Below, piece after piece: positions 46,425 to 58,200 of a stretch of 64,000 nt of DNA; position 1 is the stretch's first letter; every line of letters starts with the position of its first letter. This stretch comes from Jacaranda mimosifolia. Lineage: Eukaryota; Streptophyta; Magnoliopsida; Lamiales; Bignoniaceae. Made by a program: the position numbers and the translations under genes. A model generated the notes under the pieces. It saw nothing but the letters and a program-made list of their open reading frames with translations. It searched no databases and was not told the origin of the DNA. Where the stretch lies: positions 35,883,032 to 35,947,031 of the forward strand of contig CM032125.1 in the NCBI GenBank assembly GCA_018894105.1, read 5' to 3'.

Positions 46425-49400
46425 ATGATCAATTATACAGGATTAATTATTATGTTACTGCTACTGTTGGTTGTCCTTGTTTCAGATTGCCTGCTGTATG
46501 ATTCTGTATTTGGTGGAGGAGAACTGAACTGCGTACCAAAGGAGAGAGATGCTCTTCTCAGGTTCAAGGAAGGCCTTATAGATGACTATGGCATTCTCTC
46601 GTCATGGGGAAGTGAAGATGCCAAACAGGAATGCTGTCGATGGGAGGGTGTAGAATGTAGCGATGAGACTGGTCACGTAATCGGTCTCCAACTTAGCGGT
46701 TTGGGAGGTAAGATTAGTAGTGCCCTGCTTGAGTTGAATTATTTGAATGATTTGGATCTAAGTGGGAGTGATTTTGGATATGATGAAATTCCAGAATTCA
46801 TTGGTTCCCTGAAGAACTTACAACACCTGAATTTTGAGAATTCTAACTTTTCTGGTGTTGTTCCTCATCGGCTGGGGAATCTTACCAAACTGAGGGCACT
46901 TAATCTCGGGGGTAATGAACTCGCGTTCGAGAACCTCGACTGGTTTTCTAATCTCTCTTCGTTGTCCCTGCTTGATTTGAGTGGTTCTTACTTGAGAGGT
47001 ACCAATTTGCTACAAGATATATTGAAGCTTCCTTCTCTCACAGAATTGCACTTGCATTACTGTCAGCTTCCCACATATTTCTCTGTTAATTCTCCTTCTA
47101 CATCTCTTTCTATTCTTGATATATATGGTAGTGGTCTCACTTCTTCTGCATATCGTTGGTTGTTCAACATAAGCACAAGTCTCCGTACCATAGACCTGTC
47201 ATATAATAACTTACATGCCATTCCTAATGGCTTTGAAAGATTTACTTTTCTTGAGTATCTTGATCTGTCATATAATCAGCTAACAGGTGGAATTCCAAAA
47301 TCCTTGGGGAATTTAAGCCATTTGCAAACATTACTACTATTAGGCAATAGCTTATCAGAACCCCTCCCCGATTTATTTTACAAGTTATCTGTGGGAACAA
47401 AGGACTCGCTAGAGGTTTTGTGGTTGGGAGAAAATGAAATCTACGGCTCATTGCCTGATTTTACACAATTTTCATCCTTAAGGATTTTGCAGTTGTATGA
47501 CAATCAATTGAATGGGTCTTTTCCAAACAGCTTTGGACAGCTTTCTAGGCTTGAATATTTGGATTTATCCAGCAATCAAATCACAGGATTATTGCCGGAC
47601 TTGAGAGCACTTGTTTCATTAAAAGGATTACGCCTCGGCGGCAATAAACTTGCATCGCTACCTGCAAGTCTTGGGCAACTTTCCATGCTTGAGATTTTGG
47701 ATGTTTCTTTCAATTCCTTACAAGGAACAATCTCTGATGCACACCTCTCGAAACTCCAAAACTTGAAACACCTGGATTTGTCCTTCAATTCATTGTTCTT
47801 AAATTTCGCTGTTGATTGGATTCCTCCTTTTCAGTTGGATGTTATAAGACTAGCATCTTGCAACATGGGCACTCGCTTCCCTGCGTGGCTACAGACTCAG
47901 ACTAATTTTTCAAATCTCGATCTCTCTTGTGCTGGTATATCGGATGAATCGCCTAAATGGTTACGGGATTTGTCTCCAAGAATATATTATTTAAACTTCT
48001 CTCATAACCAGATTAGTGGTAGGGTTCCTGATTTGTCATCAAACTTCGTTGATCTTGCTACATTAGATATTAGTTTTAATAATTTCTCAGGTCATCTACC
48101 ATTGTTTTCTCCCAATTCCATGATATTGCAACTCTCTAACAATGAATTTTTAGGATCAATTTCATCGATATGCACAAATGCACCCAAACATGGGCTTGAG
48201 GTACTTGACCTCTCAAATAATCAGTTTTCAGGAGAGCTTCCCAACTGTTGGGAGAACATGACACGATTATCCATTCTCAATTTGTCCAACAATAAACTTT
48301 CTGGCAATATTCCACACAGTTTAGGCTCTCTCAGTGGTCTCCTTACGTTGCACTTACGTGATAACAATTTCTCCGGGGAGTTGCCTCCTACTTTGAAGAA
48401 TTGCCAAGATTTGGTAATGATTGATGTTGGAGGAAACAAGCTATCAGGAAATATCTCGACATGGATAGGAACACACCTTAAGCATTTGGAAGTTCTTAGC
48501 CTTAGGCACAATAATTTCAATGGAAGTATCCCTCCAGAAATCTGCTATCTAACTGAGATTCAAATCTTGGACCTCTCAAGGAACTCAATATCCGGAAGAA
48601 TTCCTCCATGCTTCAACAATTTCACTTCTTTGGTTCAAAAGAATAAAACAACTGAAAGTGCAATTCATTTATCTGGTTATATGATTTATCATGCTGTTGA
48701 GTTCATAGCCTATGCATTGGTGCAATGGAAAGGACAGGAGTCTGAATATGGAAACACATTAGGACTTCTTAGACTCATTGATCTTTCAAGCAATAGGTTC
48801 GTTGGAAATGTCCCTCACAAGTTCTCTGAGATGAGAGCATTAATTTCTTTGAACCTATCAAGAAATTATTTAAGTGGAGGCATAATTTCAAACATTGGTC
48901 AGATGAAAATGCTAGAATGTCTTGATTTGTCAATAAATCAGTTCTCTGGTGAGATTCCCCTTGGATTTGCAAAATTGCATCATTTGGCTGTTCTAGACTT
49001 GTCAAACAACAAGTTGTCTGGTAAAATTCCAATAGGCACTCAATTACAAAGCTTTAATGCATCTGCATATGCTGGGAATAGGGAACTTTGTGGCCACCCT
49101 CTAACAAAATGCCCACAAGATGGTCCTAATCCACCCATAGCTGATAATGCAAAGCTAGAGAACACTGATGAGGAAAATGATGGCTTTTTAACCCATGAAT
49201 TTTACATATCCATGGTCTTAGGTTTCATTGTTGGATTATGGGCAATTATTGGTACTTTGGTAATCAAGAACTCGTGGAGACATGCTTATTTTAATTCCTT
49301 TAATAAGATTAGAGATTGGTTGTACGTGACGACAAATATTTATGCGATGAGACTCAGAGGCAGCTTAAGGGCCAATGTGAGTATATCTAATTCAATTATT

Positions 49401-49643
49401 CGATTTTTTTTTGTTTTAGTTGCAAAGGGGATTTGTCTTTTTGCATCATTGAAATTCACAGAAGGACTAAAGTTGTCAATTATTTGATTTTTTTTCTTCT
49501 TAAACAATAGTTTGAATGTCCAAATTGGAGAGACTTCTCTACTTGTGCTGCTCCCTTAGTGAGAAATTTACTCCCTCTTGCATTTTCAAAGCCCTGAAGT
49601 CTTAGTTATTCTATTTATAATTTGGTGGCAGGTACGCAATTGA
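46425..49643 (+). CDS. RLP3: LRR receptor-like protein (EIX/Cf type), apparently intact
   Basis: The ATG at 46425 opens one uninterrupted frame. Domains in order: signal peptide (1 to about 27); LRRNT with paired cysteines (C36, C70-C71, C78; VPKERDALLRFKEGL, CCRWEGVEC); about 30 plant-type LRRs from residue 85, many LxxLxxLxLSxNxxSGxIP; a non-LRR island (VEFIAYALVQWKGQESEYG); final LRRs; an acidic juxtamembrane stretch (ENTDEENDG); a membrane helix at about 926-947 (FYISMVLGFIVGLWAIIGTL); and a short basic tail. There is no kinase, so by family knowledge it would signal through partner kinases such as SOBIR1/BAK1. Read through, the frame ends at 49487. A donor (AAT|GTGAGT after 49376) and acceptor (before 49632), conserved in all three RLPs, instead predict a last exon coding VRN and stop, about 987 residues. 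The ligand cannot be told from sequence. Confidence 0.93.
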
Positions 49644-49826
49644 GGATGTCTTCTTATAGCGCTCCATGAGTAGAACGAATTTGTTCAGCATTTCACAGCT
49701 GAAAGTTGTCCCATCTACCAATAAAAGTGCAGTTGAGCATGTCTTCTTCTACCGCTCCATGAGTAGAAGTAATTTGTTCAACATTTCATAGTTGAGAGTT
49801 GTTCTATCTACAGATAAAAGTGCAAT
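49641..49826. repeat. Tandem duplication of 93 bp in the RLP3 3' region
   Basis: Two adjacent copies, 49641-49733 and 49734-49826, share GATGTCTTCTT-like, CGCTCCATGAGTAGAA and TTTGTTCA(G/A)CATTTCA. RLP1 and RLP2 have this sequence once, so the duplication arose in RLP3. Confidence 0.75.
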
Positions 49827-50540
49827 GGTTGGCCATGTGAAGTTCTATCTTGTGTTTCAACGTTTCATTACTATTCTAGTTCTTTTCTATTTCTCAAGTA
49901 TGTAAAACGTTCAATTGTTCATACATACAAATAATAATATTATATAATTTAATTATCTCACAAAGGAAACACTAGTTATATATTATCAATCTATGCATGG
50001 CTATAGAGTCTCAACTCTTTTTAAATTTTTGATGGAACCACCTTTGTAGACACTAAATCTCATACTGACATGCATACAAAGGTATTTAAACATATTTGTG
50101 AATTGGTTCGCCCTAGTTCAACTCAAGCAAATTTTATTCTCTCAAGATATATTGATAATGTAATGAATGTAAACAAGAATTTTAGCAATTAGAAAGAATA
50201 TCAAATGAGAGGCCAACAAATTACATAGATTGTGTTGGTTTCCACAATTGTGTTTTACGATTCAACTTTTCAACATCATCTCCTTCCAAAAGGGTCTTTA
50301 AAATCTACATTATATTACACTGAGTCTGATTATATAGAACAGTTTGTATAGAATTACAACAATATCCCAGCACTTCCCAAACTACTGGATCCCTAAAAAC
50401 AAAGCAGCCCATGCCATCTACAACCACTCTCTCCCCACCACCAATCCCACCCTCCCCCCAAACCAAAAAAAATTAAAAAAAAAAAAGTGAAATAAAAGAA
50501 AAACAAGTAAGAGCAAATACAAAAGTAACAAAAAGCAAGA
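49827..50540. other. RLP3 3' flank, no gene seen
   Basis: AT-rich, with a C-rich/A-rich stretch at about 50450-50480. No coding segment is supported. Confidence 0.5.
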
Positions 50541-50660
50541 GACCATCATAATATTGATGTGACCTCGACAGAGTGATCAGCCGACCCTGTCAAGAAGACA
50601 GAAATGTTGGATGCCAATCTACTATTGTGATCGATCCACCATGAGAAAGAGTTCTAATGC

Positions 50661-51532
50661 AACTCATCTGATTGCGAACCTGTCCACAATAAAGTAAGAA
50701 AAAAAGAGAACAATCATTGTAAAAAGTTGTTTTTCGTCTTTTCAAGTGCTCAGTCATTGAGCTAAGGTGAAGATGCTCACAAGAAAAGAAAATCAGGTTG
50801 TTTTAGATAACTAGTATATTGGTGCTGTTGTTGAACTAGATGTCAGTAGAAATCTCCTCCCTTCGGCATCTAAAGCCATTTCATGTCTTTAATGAGATGA
50901 ATTCTTAGGCTTGCAAAACCTGGATTAGATAATTAATTAACTCATTACCAAAGTTCTTAATTTGTACTAATCATTACAAGACACTTAATTCTATTTCTAG
51001 ATTAATAAACTGAAACCTATCTAGCATGTTTCAATATATAATTTGAAATAGATAGGTCGCATGGGGTCATATAGCTACTTTTGGGGCAAGAAGAATTAGG
51101 GAAATATAACCTTTCTTGAGGACGGATGGTAAGAACAGGCAAAGATTCGATGGTTTTGATGGCTCTGGTGGTTACTGCAAATAAAGACATGGCAATTCTT
51201 CCAATGTAAATTCAATTTTTCTCATTTTTGTCATTGACCACATAATGAAGATAATTTTAGATATAAACTACAGGGCCACATATCTATCTTTATGCTGTGG
51301 AAGCATAAACAGGCATCGGATAAATGGAAATTGGAGTTGCCAATTGAAGAAAAAAAATTCTCATGTCAAATAGTCTGTGCCACATAAATGGATATAACTA
51401 TGCCACATAACAGCTAGCTTCATACCTGCTACCATTCCTTGAACAAAGAATTTTTCCTTGGTTGTGCAAGCTCCATTCAAAAATCTAAAATTCATGATAA
51501 AATATTTTCAAATGATGAAAGCTAACTACTCA
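50661..51532. other. Intronic or spacer DNA inside WDR91-like copy d
   Basis: No exon is recognised. Region 51240-51470 parallels 33165-33400 near copy b, confirming that copies b and d belong to the same duplicated unit. Confidence 0.5.
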
Positions 51533-54500
51533 TGTAACGACCCCGAAATTTTATATAATTGTTAAATTATTATTATTTATTTTATCAGTTAATTTTAATT
51601 ATTCAATTAGAATTTTTAATTATTTAATCGTGATAAAAATTATATAAGATTCGATTGATAGTTTACTAGATTTTGAGATCAAAAATGCATTTTAGTTATT
51701 TTGGGAACTAAATTGAGAGATTTTAAATTATTATTTAAAAAAATAAATGATGATGAACACTAGCCGACCATGCTTCCCCATGCTTGTGTCAAGTCAAAAT
51801 TAATTATAATTTTTGACATCCAATTTTCTTCTTCCTTTTTCTTCCTTTTCCTCTTCATTTTTCCTTCCATTTTTCTTCTTCAACCGCCAACCTTCTTCTC
51901 CATTTCAACCAAGCAAGAGCTTCACCATCACTACCACCACCACACCAACTCATTTCCCCACACCACCGAGACCTCATCTCCACCATCAACGGCGGCGGAA
52001 AGCTCACCAGAAGCTCACGGTGGAGAGAGACTGAAAACTTGAAGCAAGTGGGTCTCTCAATTTTTGGCATCAAATGGAGCAAAAGAGGAGTGTTTTAGCT
52101 AGCCCTCGACGAGGAGAACACCGTGGTGTAGTTGCATTGCGGAGATACGTGTCGGAGACGGTGAAAAGTGGCGGTGGAGCAAGATGACTTTTGGGGCTGT
52201 TTTGGTATTTTTCGGCAAATAGAAGTGGTATAATTAAAAACTAACCGGAGAGTATTGTTCAAGAGAGTGTAAGGAAGAGAACGGTGTACAGTTACCATAT
52301 ACCGACGGCGGCGGCCGGTGTGGCTCGGCGGCGGACGGTGGCCGGTGGGGGCGGCGCGGCGGCTGTGACCGGACATTTTTTTTTGCTCGTTCCAACGGTC
52401 GTGACGGTGTAGTCCATTTTCGAATCCAGGCATTAGTTAGTGAGTTATGAATTTTGCTAGGTTTTAATAATTAATTTTTATGTATTATATATATATTCAT
52501 GCAATGTATATATTCATGCAAGGGATATGTATGAGTTAGGATGATAAGTGATTTAAATATGGATTTTAGGTTGTGTTATTATATTATTATGTATTACATA
52601 TATGTATAGGAATTTTAGATTTTGATTTCATATTAATAAAGTTTGGAGATGATTGTTAGATTAAGCATGAAATATTATGTAATTGGAGGTTGAATTGAGA
52701 TTTTGTAAGATTTAATTAGTGACATTTTGTGGGTTTGAGCAAATTATAGATTATTATAAAATAGGATTTTAAGATTTTAAATCTTAAATTGTTAATAGTT
52801 GATAAGATTAAGTTAGTTTGTTTGATTTATATAAATTTGGACTTAAATAAGATTTATTTGGTAATTTTGGGAAATATTAAGCTTTGATAACAAATAAGGT
52901 TAGTAGAATCGATCAAACTTTAATTATGAATTATTTTGTTAATTAGGTGACATTTGACTAAGAATAACTAAATGATAGTAATTGTACTATTGTTATGAAT
53001 TTGGAATGACATGCCGAGGATGATTATGTATTTTAGAATTAGTTGTTGCTTCAATACTAGACTTGTTAAGGAATCAAGATTAATTGGGAAATAATTGGTT
53101 TTATTGAACTCTTTGGCATAGTCTGATTAGGATAGTATTGTGATATATTTCTAAAAGAATACTAGAATTGAATAGGAAAGTGACTTTGAAAGTACTCTGT
53201 TGATTAGGTGTTGAAAGAGTGGATCCTGTTGATCAGTAGATCACGACCGGGGTTATTTTGCTGAAACTGAAACTGCAATAGGTGACGGAGATTTGGTTGG
53301 TGGCAAGCGATAGCTATATACTTGACTGATTAGGTATAAGGTGAGGATCTATCCCTCTTGGTACTCGTTATACCTATGAGCCTCTGCCAATTTGGCACCC
53401 TATTGAGCTATCTGTTATTGAAATTTACTCCTGTGTGGGTATACTATTTCTGTATGTTACTTAGAACCGTGTTTGGATTCTGTTTGTTATTTGATTCTGT
53501 TTTGAATACCCCTGTGTGGGTTATATCTGTTTTGTATCTGTTTCTGTTTGTTCTGGCGCCCAGAATTATGTCTGTTATCTGTTCTGATCTGCTTTGTATC
53601 TGTTGCCTTGTCCGCATTTTTGATATCTGATCTGTATTTTGGTCATGCTGGCATATCTGTATTTGTTACTATTATCTGTTGCTTGATAGGCATTGTTTCT
53701 GTCTGCTGTGATATGTTCTGTCTGAAACCGGCAATGTGCTAGGGACTTTCCCCTGGGCATCTGCATAAGCGGTAATTCTGTTATTTGTATGGTGATTATG
53801 AGGCCAAGGGCCGATCCGGGTGATATGTTTGGTTATATGAGGCACGCTTGGGACTTTCCCCTCGGTGTCGGTGTTGCGCTAGGGACTTCCCCTGGGTATC
53901 AATGGAGTGTTAGGGACTTTCCCCTGGGCATCGACGGTGCGCTATACAGCTCGTATGGGCATCTGTCATATACCAAGCTGTTACGCTTAGATGATATGTT
54001 TGTCTGGTATAAGGTGAATCGGCAATGCACGTCTTAAACTGTCCTTTGAGTGCATCTGCTTTGGATTTGATCTGTTTGATTGTTTCTGTCTATCTGACAT
54101 CTGATCTTGGAGCAATAAGGCAGGAGAATTTCCTGTTTGCTTTTCAGTACTATCTGTTTGTGTATCTGTTTGATCTGTTCGATTATATTATGATTTGTCG
54201 AGTTGAATCATCCTCGATAAATCCCTTCTGCATTCCTTATTAAGTCTTTGGACTTACCTCCTTGTGTTTTATGATATCAAACAGGGAATAGATGGTTCAA
54301 GATGGAACTGGGAAGAAATGTACTTGATTTCATTTTGAAGATTGTACAGAACATAAGTTATGATGTATTGTATTGGGAAGAAAACCTTAGAGATGTTGTG
54401 ATATGTATGATTGTATTTAAGGTTTTAATGTGTTATGCAGTAAGATATCAATATTATGAAATTCAGTTGGTATTTATTTTGAAAATTTTTGATTTAGAAC

Positions 54501-54639
54501 TGATTGATGAGCGTGAATGTTATTTTAGAATCTGTGTGAAATAAACTTATGGGCCTTTTGTTAGATTGCGACTCTGATATTTAAGTTTGAAATTGTGTGG
54601 TGCCTTGACTGAGGTGTCAACCTGAAGAGGGGTGCTACA
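51533..54639. repeat. Solo LTR of about 3.1 kb, Ty3-like start
   Basis: The ends are TGTAACGACCCCG and GGGGTGCTACA, with flanking pentamers ACTCA (51528-51532) and ACTCG (54640-54644). The uninterrupted sequence at 33465-33485 (GCTAACAACTCAAATGC) shows the empty site with a single ACTCA. No gag-pol is present. Short open frames at 51770-52042, 53358-53742 and 54302-54544 are not convincing genes. Several direct repeats of an AGGGACTTTCCCCTGGGCAT unit lie at about 53740-53945. Confidence 0.82.
53740..53945. repeat. Short direct repeats inside the 3.1-kb LTR
   Basis: GGGACTT(T)CCCCT(G/C)GG recurs at about 53742, 53849, 53881 and 53911, with related GC-rich spacers. These are LTR-internal subrepeats. 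Confidence 0.7.
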
Positions 54640-57199
54640 ACTCGAATTCAAAATTTTTGCAACTGCAAAGGATAACCAAGAGTTGTCAATGATACTTGCA
54701 TTTCCATCAGTTCGCAAGAGCTAAAAATGCTGGTCTCAGCAGGCCGAAAACGAATGGAGCAAATTGCAGAATCATGAGCGGGCCATCCAGTAACTTGCTG
54801 GCCAGCAGACATGTCTTTCCCCAGTTAAGGTGTGTATGTATTTGATATTTGGTAAAAATATTCATGCCATAACAAAAACATGATCAAAAAAGAGACAAAA
54901 TAATTCTGTAGAAGACAAGCAAAAGGATACCAAACATGTGATGATGTGAATCATTCCATCAGTGGCAGCAGCTGCTAAAAGCTTTCCATTGTGATTGAAA
55001 CTCAACGAGGTTACTGCTGGTGGATCTTTACCGAGAGGAAGGACTGTTTTCAAAAAAGTTGAAAAGAAGTGAGTACTCATGAAAATCTTTGTCACAAAGG
55101 GACAGAGAACAGATCTAGATTCACATACATATTTATCAGACAGACAATTACGTACTATAGCTTTCCGTGTCCTCATGTTACATACCGCCAATGAATCAAA
55201 TCCCAAGTTATCAAGAGAGTCCGTACCTTGCCTGTTAAGAAACTATCATAGAATCACATATCCATAGTGCAAAGGGCAAAAAGAAGCTAGAAGGTGGAAA
55301 ACTACCGCCTGGATGCTGCTGCAGAAACAAAAATAGGCCCCACCGGGCTGCATTTCAGGTCCAAAATTCAGAAATGACAGAAACACAAAACCAACAATGA
55401 CATTGAAAGTCAGACTCGAGCTGCAAAAACAGGCTTCGAGTGATGATTCTTAGAAAAAGGTAAAAGCAAAAGGGAAAGGATAATGGACAGCAGACGGGAA
55501 TAGAAGAATATACAGATAAGAATGAAGAGCATCTGGGGTATGCTTCTGTTGAGTTGAGATCGTACACAACTCGGTTAGCATCTACATTCCACGCTTTAAT
55601 GCCTCCATCGGAAGGGCCTATCAGTAGCTTTAGTCAAACAGACAATCAATAAAGCATCAAATGCCCAGTCTTCTTTACTCTACGGAACATCGTGACAGGC
55701 AATTTTCAATTCCAAATATAAACATGTAATCATGAAACTCATCAACATACCAGATAATCAGATTTGCAGTCCCACTCAAGTGACATGATCTCAGCTCCGC
55801 AATAGATGGTTTGCATTTCTAGATGTTGGTCCTGCAGAATCGTAGGTCCATATCATGAAATTAGTATTTAGTTAAGAGAATAGAACTGCAAGAGTGTTCA
55901 ATAGTAGGCTTGGAAATGGAAACAGAGATATTTCTGAAGAAACTTAAGTTTCAGTTTGTCTAGCATGCTCGAAGATTTCATCAAGGTATGGATCATAGCC
56001 TGAGGCAAAACTATAAAAAAGCAAGCCGTGTAATGATGTTACAGAGCAAATAACAAAACCAATGATCTGCTTGTGAAAACATTTTTGGTATTCTTTATCC
56101 TGAATTTTGAGTTCTACAAGATTTCATTGGTTTTACGAGGTCTGTGCATCTTCTGCAAAGGGTGTAATGAGTTACAATATATAATTGATTGTGCCATCAA
56201 TTGAAGCAATAGCAATATTGCCGCCAGATGCAGAAAAGCGTCTACAACTGATTGGACTTGCATGGCCCAAGAATGAATCCTGGGAAAGAAGGATAATCGG
56301 AACAAAAGTTTCGAAAAAGATGGAAAAGAAAAAAAGCACAAAGACAAAGAAAAGGCACATAAAGAGGTAGGAATTTTAACTAGAAAAGAAGCATAAAAAT
56401 AAGTGTGATCTCTTTCAAAAAAATTCACCTGGAATGCTGCTTTCGCTTCTGCAAAATTTTCTTCATCCTGCAAATCACATCCACTTCCTGTCATGGAAAA
56501 ATTTATATGACATCAGCATGGAGGTTGAAGCCTGCAAGGGCATCTTTATCCAAGCACCCGTGTACAATTCATAGCCTGCTCCATAACAGCCCATACAAAA
56601 GATGGTTTGTTAAATAAAATCATAGTTTGTTCACAACAGCATAAAGTGCTGTGCCTTCAGTAGCTGATCTTATCAACTAGGACAGAAGCTCAAAATACTC
56701 TCTTAACCTGCTTCGTTTGGGTAAATGAACTAGGAACTCTAGCAGCAACTTACCAACTATAGGGTCATCTACAAAAACTTGAACATCACTGCTTCTACTC
56801 TCATCAACATGATTATAAATATTAGCTCTTGAAACACAAAACTCCACACCTTGAGCGTCGTCCCTAGTCTGAAATGACTCTCTTTGTTCGAACTGTGGTG
56901 TAAAATTCACTTGAGCTTCGAAGGACATTCCAGATGGAACAGTAGCTCCTTCTGCACCACTAAAATGGAAAAAAAATACAATTAGTGATAATATCATTTC
57001 CTTTCACATGATATATATAAATGAAATTCAGCATGAATAGCAAGATCACCCCCTTGACAGAGACAATAGTGCCTCTTTTTCCTCCAACAATGTCTGAACT
57101 TGTGATAACTTGAGACTAAGTTGCCTAACCTCTTTGTTGAGGCGGTTCACTGTATCCCTTTCAGAACTGATCTTCAATAAGGCAAGGGGAGCATGGATA

Positions 57200-58200
57200 A
57201 GCTAAGGAAAAAAAATCAAATCCCACATTTGTGCTATGCAAATATCGAGGAGAGAAGTAGAGCCTTCCACCAGTTATGGCGAGTTATCATTTGGAAACAG
57301 TATAGAATTTGCATTTCCTTACACTTTAGCATTCAATTCAGTGCATTTTAAAGAACCAGGAGAAAGCTGTCTTACAACATAGAAACAATTATGTATGCTC
57401 AATAAACTAAAATGTTCCAAAAGATTTGCCATTTGCAAATCTTTATTCGAATTAATTTATTAGAATAGAAATGCTCACAAATCTTAAATTGGTTGGATCC
57501 TCAATTTGGAAACTCATCTCAACTGAAAAAGAATTGTCCCGATTCCATAATCACTTTTCTGTATACTTGCAGAAATACATTTTTTGACACTCCTCCAGCC
57601 TGGACCACACATTACATACATAAAGACGTAGCTAAATAAGATAAGGAGATATTTCAGTTTCCTAAATTACATTTCTTCATTGTTCAATTCATCTTCTACG
57701 TAACGGTAGCAGTATAGGAATGCACTATGCATCTCTAGGTATTAGAGAAAAAGATGGAAAGAAACCCTCATGACAGACAAAATAGTTGAAGTGTTAAAAC
57801 TGAGAAAATGTCTTCAAAATCCTTGTGCCATAAACAACAACCAGACACATTAGTCCTGTTTGATTCCATGGGCAAATTTCCATGGAATAACACATCTAAA
57901 AGAAAGTGCTGCAGATCTAAAAGAAGTGCTGCAAATAAGGTATCCTTTCCGTTTCATTTATTTACCATTTTGCGAAGCAGGTTATGTTGGCATTAAGCAT
58001 GCTTTAGGAGCTAGAAACACAGAAGTAATATTACTCTAAATCAAGGAAAAATGAGTTGGTTCACTAGTTCATTAATCAAATATTCAAACAAAAATAATAA
58101 TAACAACAAAAAATAAAGTCCAACAACTTTAGGAAGCTAAAATGTTACTTAAATCATGAAGTGCAAGAAAAACAATAACTGTAATCAACTGAAGGATATG
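57200..58200. other. Intron-like DNA of WDR91-like copy d
   Basis: No exon recognised. Region 58050-58200 matches the intron in copy a at 10600-10745, which links the exons on both sides of the LTR into one gene. Confidence 0.5.

Noticed and set aside
51770..52042. 90-residue frame rich in Ser, Phe and Thr
   Set aside because: It is inside the 3.1-kb solo LTR, has no family resemblance, and its composition follows TTC/CAC-rich DNA.
53740..53945. GGGACTTTCC repeats resembling NF-kB sites
   Set aside because: Plants lack NF-kB. The motif is part of a subrepeat inside a solo LTR.
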